Program-made: the position numbers and the translations under genes
Part shown: positions 5,154-5,663 of the stretch, piece by piece
Layout: every line of letters begins with the position of its first letter
How positions within the stretch are numbered: the first letter of the stretch is position 1
The notes under the pieces: model-generated
What the model was told of the DNA's origin: nothing
The model's input: the letters and a program-made list of their open reading frames with translations, nothing else
Database searches by the model: none
Assembly (NCBI GenBank): GCA_902783445.1
Contig: CACZQX010000059.1
Coordinates: 1 to 5,663, forward strand
Direction of reading: 5' to 3'
DNA length: 5,663 nt
DNA from: an uncultured Lachnospiraceae bacterium
GTDB taxonomy: Bacteria > Bacillota > Clostridia > Lachnospirales > Lachnospiraceae

Positions 5154-5663
5154 GTGAAATTAGGATTCGTCAGCGCAATAATGGAAGAATATTCTTTTGA
5201 AGAGATGATTGATTTTGCAAGTGCAAATGGTTTCGAGTGCGTAGAAGTTGCAAGCTGGCCTATGGGCAAAGCAGAGCGCAGATATGCGGGCGTAACTCAC
5301 GTTGATGCCGAAAGGGCATTGGAAGACGATGCATATGCAAATCACATCAAGGATTATTGCAAAGAAAAAAATGTGGAGATTTCATCCCTTGCATTTTATC
5401 CGAACACCATGGACGGAGATCTTGAAAAAAGAAACGCAGCGGTTGAACATTTGAAAAACGTAATTAAAGCAAGTGCAAAATTAGGCGTTGGAATGGTTAC
5501 AACATTCATCGGAAGAGACCAAACAAAAACGGTTGAAGAAAACTTAGAGCTTGTTAAGGAAGTTTGGCCTCCTATCATCAAACTTGCCGAAGAGTTAAAC
5601 GTTAAGCTGGCAATCGAAAACTGTCCGATGTTATTCGGTCCGGACCAGTGGCCGGGCGGACAA
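5154..5663 (+). CDS. Sugar phosphate isomerase/epimerase family protein (xylose isomerase-like TIM barrel), 3'-truncated by window edge
   Basis: 170 residues, open to the right edge; complete family members are usually about 270-320 residues. The GTG start at 5154 is fixed by AGGAGG (5141-5146) 7 nt upstream, and the protein begins directly with the first barrel strand MKLGFVSAI. Alternating strands and helices fit the AP-endonuclease-2/xylose-isomerase-like barrel: FEEMIDFASANGFECVEVASWP (15-36), CKEKNVEISSLAFYPN (69-84), VIKASAKLGVGMVTTFIGR (103-121), then LAEELNVKLAIENCPM (144-159). In the last strand E155 is the likely metal-binding glutamate, and WPGG at 166-169 is a common continuation in this family. 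Members isomerise or epimerise sugars, keto-inositols or hydroxypyruvate-type substrates. The substrate cannot be set from this half, and the downstream partner genes that would help are outside the window. It is separated from the lipoprotein by a strong terminator, so it starts a new unit. Confidence 0.85.
   Translation, partial: MKLGFVSAIMEEYSFEEMIDFASANGFECVEVASWPMGKAERRYAGVTHVDAERALEDDAYANHIKDYCKEKNVEISSLAFYPNTMDGDLEKRNAAVEHLKNVIKASAKLGVGMVTTFIGRDQTKTVEENLELVKEVWPPIIKLAEELNVKLAIENCPMLFGPDQWPGGQ

Noticed and set aside
1..5663. CRISPR array, insertion sequence, tRNA/rRNA, riboswitch or phage/defence system
   Set aside because: No spaced direct repeats, transposase-like frames, terminal inverted repeats, conserved RNA cores or phage motifs were seen. 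The genes are dense, similar in composition and mostly of familiar families.

Overview
The window is a low-G+C, gram-positive-type bacterial chromosome segment. Strong AGGAGG-like ribosome binding sites, sigma-A-like promoter hexamers, heavy AGA/ATA codon use, a lipobox lipoprotein and a MurG of the Firmicutes type (SRGDQ motif) all point to Clostridia. The protein styles (a flavodoxin-like/SCP2 fusion and a soluble-domain rhomboid) suggest Lachnospiraceae or a close relative. That family-level placement comes from remembered protein resemblance, not from a search.

Left part (1-2920, + strand): a tightly packed operon, cut by the left edge. It holds the C-terminal part of a glycerophosphodiester phosphodiesterase, a rhomboid intramembrane serine protease with a ~150-residue soluble N-terminal region, a two-domain protein (flavodoxin-like fold plus SCP2 sterol/lipid-carrier domain), and a HIT-family nucleotide hydrolase. 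Gaps are 1, 3 and 21 nt, so co-transcription is very likely. Three of the four products have a membrane or lipid flavour, but no shared pathway can be proved from the sequence. The operon appears to end in a hairpin that starts inside the last codons of the HIT gene.

Middle part (2907-4209, - strand): a convergent two-gene unit, murG followed by a 72-residue zinc-ribbon protein with a TTG start. Its last codons overlap the HIT gene by 14 nt. MurG makes lipid II for peptidoglycan. No other division/cell-wall (dcw) cluster genes adjoin it here. A good sigma-A promoter lies about 75 nt upstream of murG.

Right part (4210-5663): a divergent intergenic region carries promoters facing both ways with a small dyad between them. 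It is followed by a single-gene unit for an acidic secreted lipoprotein of unknown function, closed by a textbook intrinsic terminator (16-bp stem). After a 133-nt AT-rich leader, a GTG-started sugar phosphate isomerase/epimerase-like TIM-barrel gene runs off the right edge.

I found no CRISPR array, mobile element, RNA gene, phage gene or clear defence system. The window reads as ordinary core or housekeeping sequence. The points most worth checking are the flavodoxin-SCP2 fusion, the murG/zinc-ribbon pairing, the terminator built into two overlapping convergent genes, and the orphan lipoprotein.
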